From Candidatus Methanogaster sp. UBA203 (GTDB taxonomy: Archaea > Halobacteriota > Methanosarcinia > Methanosarcinales > Methanogasteraceae), in NCBI GenBank assembly GCA_002503595.1, contig DASC01000039.1, forward strand, positions 1 through 5,600: a stretch of 5,600 bases of DNA, written 5' to 3'. This document shows positions 5,569 through 5,600 of this stretch, in pieces (position 1 is the first letter of the stretch; each line of letters starts with the position of its first letter). The position numbers and the translations under genes are program-made. The notes under the pieces are model-generated. The model was not told where the DNA came from, did not search any database, and worked only from the letters and a program-made list of their open reading frames with translations.

Positions 5569-5600
5569 ATGCTCGAGTACCCTGTGGTAGGAACCACAAG
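5569..5600 (+). CDS. start of a divergent gene, cut by the window end, function unknown
   Basis: Ten codons beginning MLEYPVVGTT run to the window edge without a stop. AGAGGA ends two bases before the ATG, so the spacing is short but usable, and a TATA box lies at a fitting distance. A GTG four codons earlier in the same frame is an alternative start. Too little protein is visible to name it. A second open frame from the ATG at 5532 is less likely because it would begin inside the TATA box. Confidence 0.4.
   Translation, partial: MLEYPVVGTT

Noticed and set aside
5583..5598. Small inverted repeat TGTGGT/ACCACA with a 4-base loop, and a 9-base repeat ACCCTGTGG at 5502 and 5579
   Set aside because: Both are short enough to arise by chance. 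The hairpin lies within the apparent coding start of the divergent gene.
5532..5600. Open frame starting MDKVRKQIRAEE and running to the window end
   Set aside because: Its ATG lies inside the probable TATA box and has no ribosome binding site, whereas the overlapping frame from 5569 has both a binding site and a fitting promoter distance. With so few codons it cannot be fully excluded.

Overview
The window looks archaeal, most likely from a euryarchaeon of the methanogen/ANME-type lineages. The evidence is a tRNA-Leu of euryarchaeal type without an encoded CCA, archaeal TATA boxes centred about 27 bases before two start codons (which suggests leaderless mRNAs), strong GGAGG-type ribosome binding sites elsewhere, and an oligo-T terminator. 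The lineage is an inference; no marker here fixes the genus.

Layout: tRNA-Leu(UAG) lies on the + strand at 1-85. A run of six genes on the - strand converges on it. In transcription order, from right to left, they are hisG (ATP phosphoribosyltransferase, long form), phoU, a DNA methyltransferase, a CfrBI-like restriction endonuclease, a 95-residue membrane protein, and a membrane-anchored family 2 glycosyltransferase. At the right end a further gene begins on the + strand, divergent from hisG, with its own TATA box; only its first ten codons are inside the window.

The centre (1443-3825) is a two-gene type II restriction-modification system. It is clearly more AT-rich than its flanks. Sampled 60-base rows have 14/60 G+C in the endonuclease and 22/60 in the methyltransferase, against 29/60 in phoU, 32/60 in hisG, 34/60 in the small membrane gene and 41/60 in the glycosyltransferase. 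It therefore looks like an acquired cassette sitting between phoU and the small membrane gene. Methyltransferase, endonuclease and membrane gene are separated by only 4 bases each, and each downstream ribosome binding site is written in the last codons of the gene before it. The three are thus probably translated in a coupled way from one mRNA, methyltransferase first. No controller gene is visible.

The most notable observations are: no CCWWGG site (the CfrBI specificity) anywhere in 5.6 kb, although the inverted pattern GGWWCC occurs at least four times; the translational fusion of a host-like small membrane gene to the end of the cassette; and a methyltransferase start with neither a Shine-Dalgarno sequence nor a TATA box at the leaderless distance, which points to read-through from phoU. 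I see no CRISPR array, transposase, integrase or riboswitch. There is no stretch over 300 bases without a gene; the longest, 5417-5568, holds the two divergent promoters.
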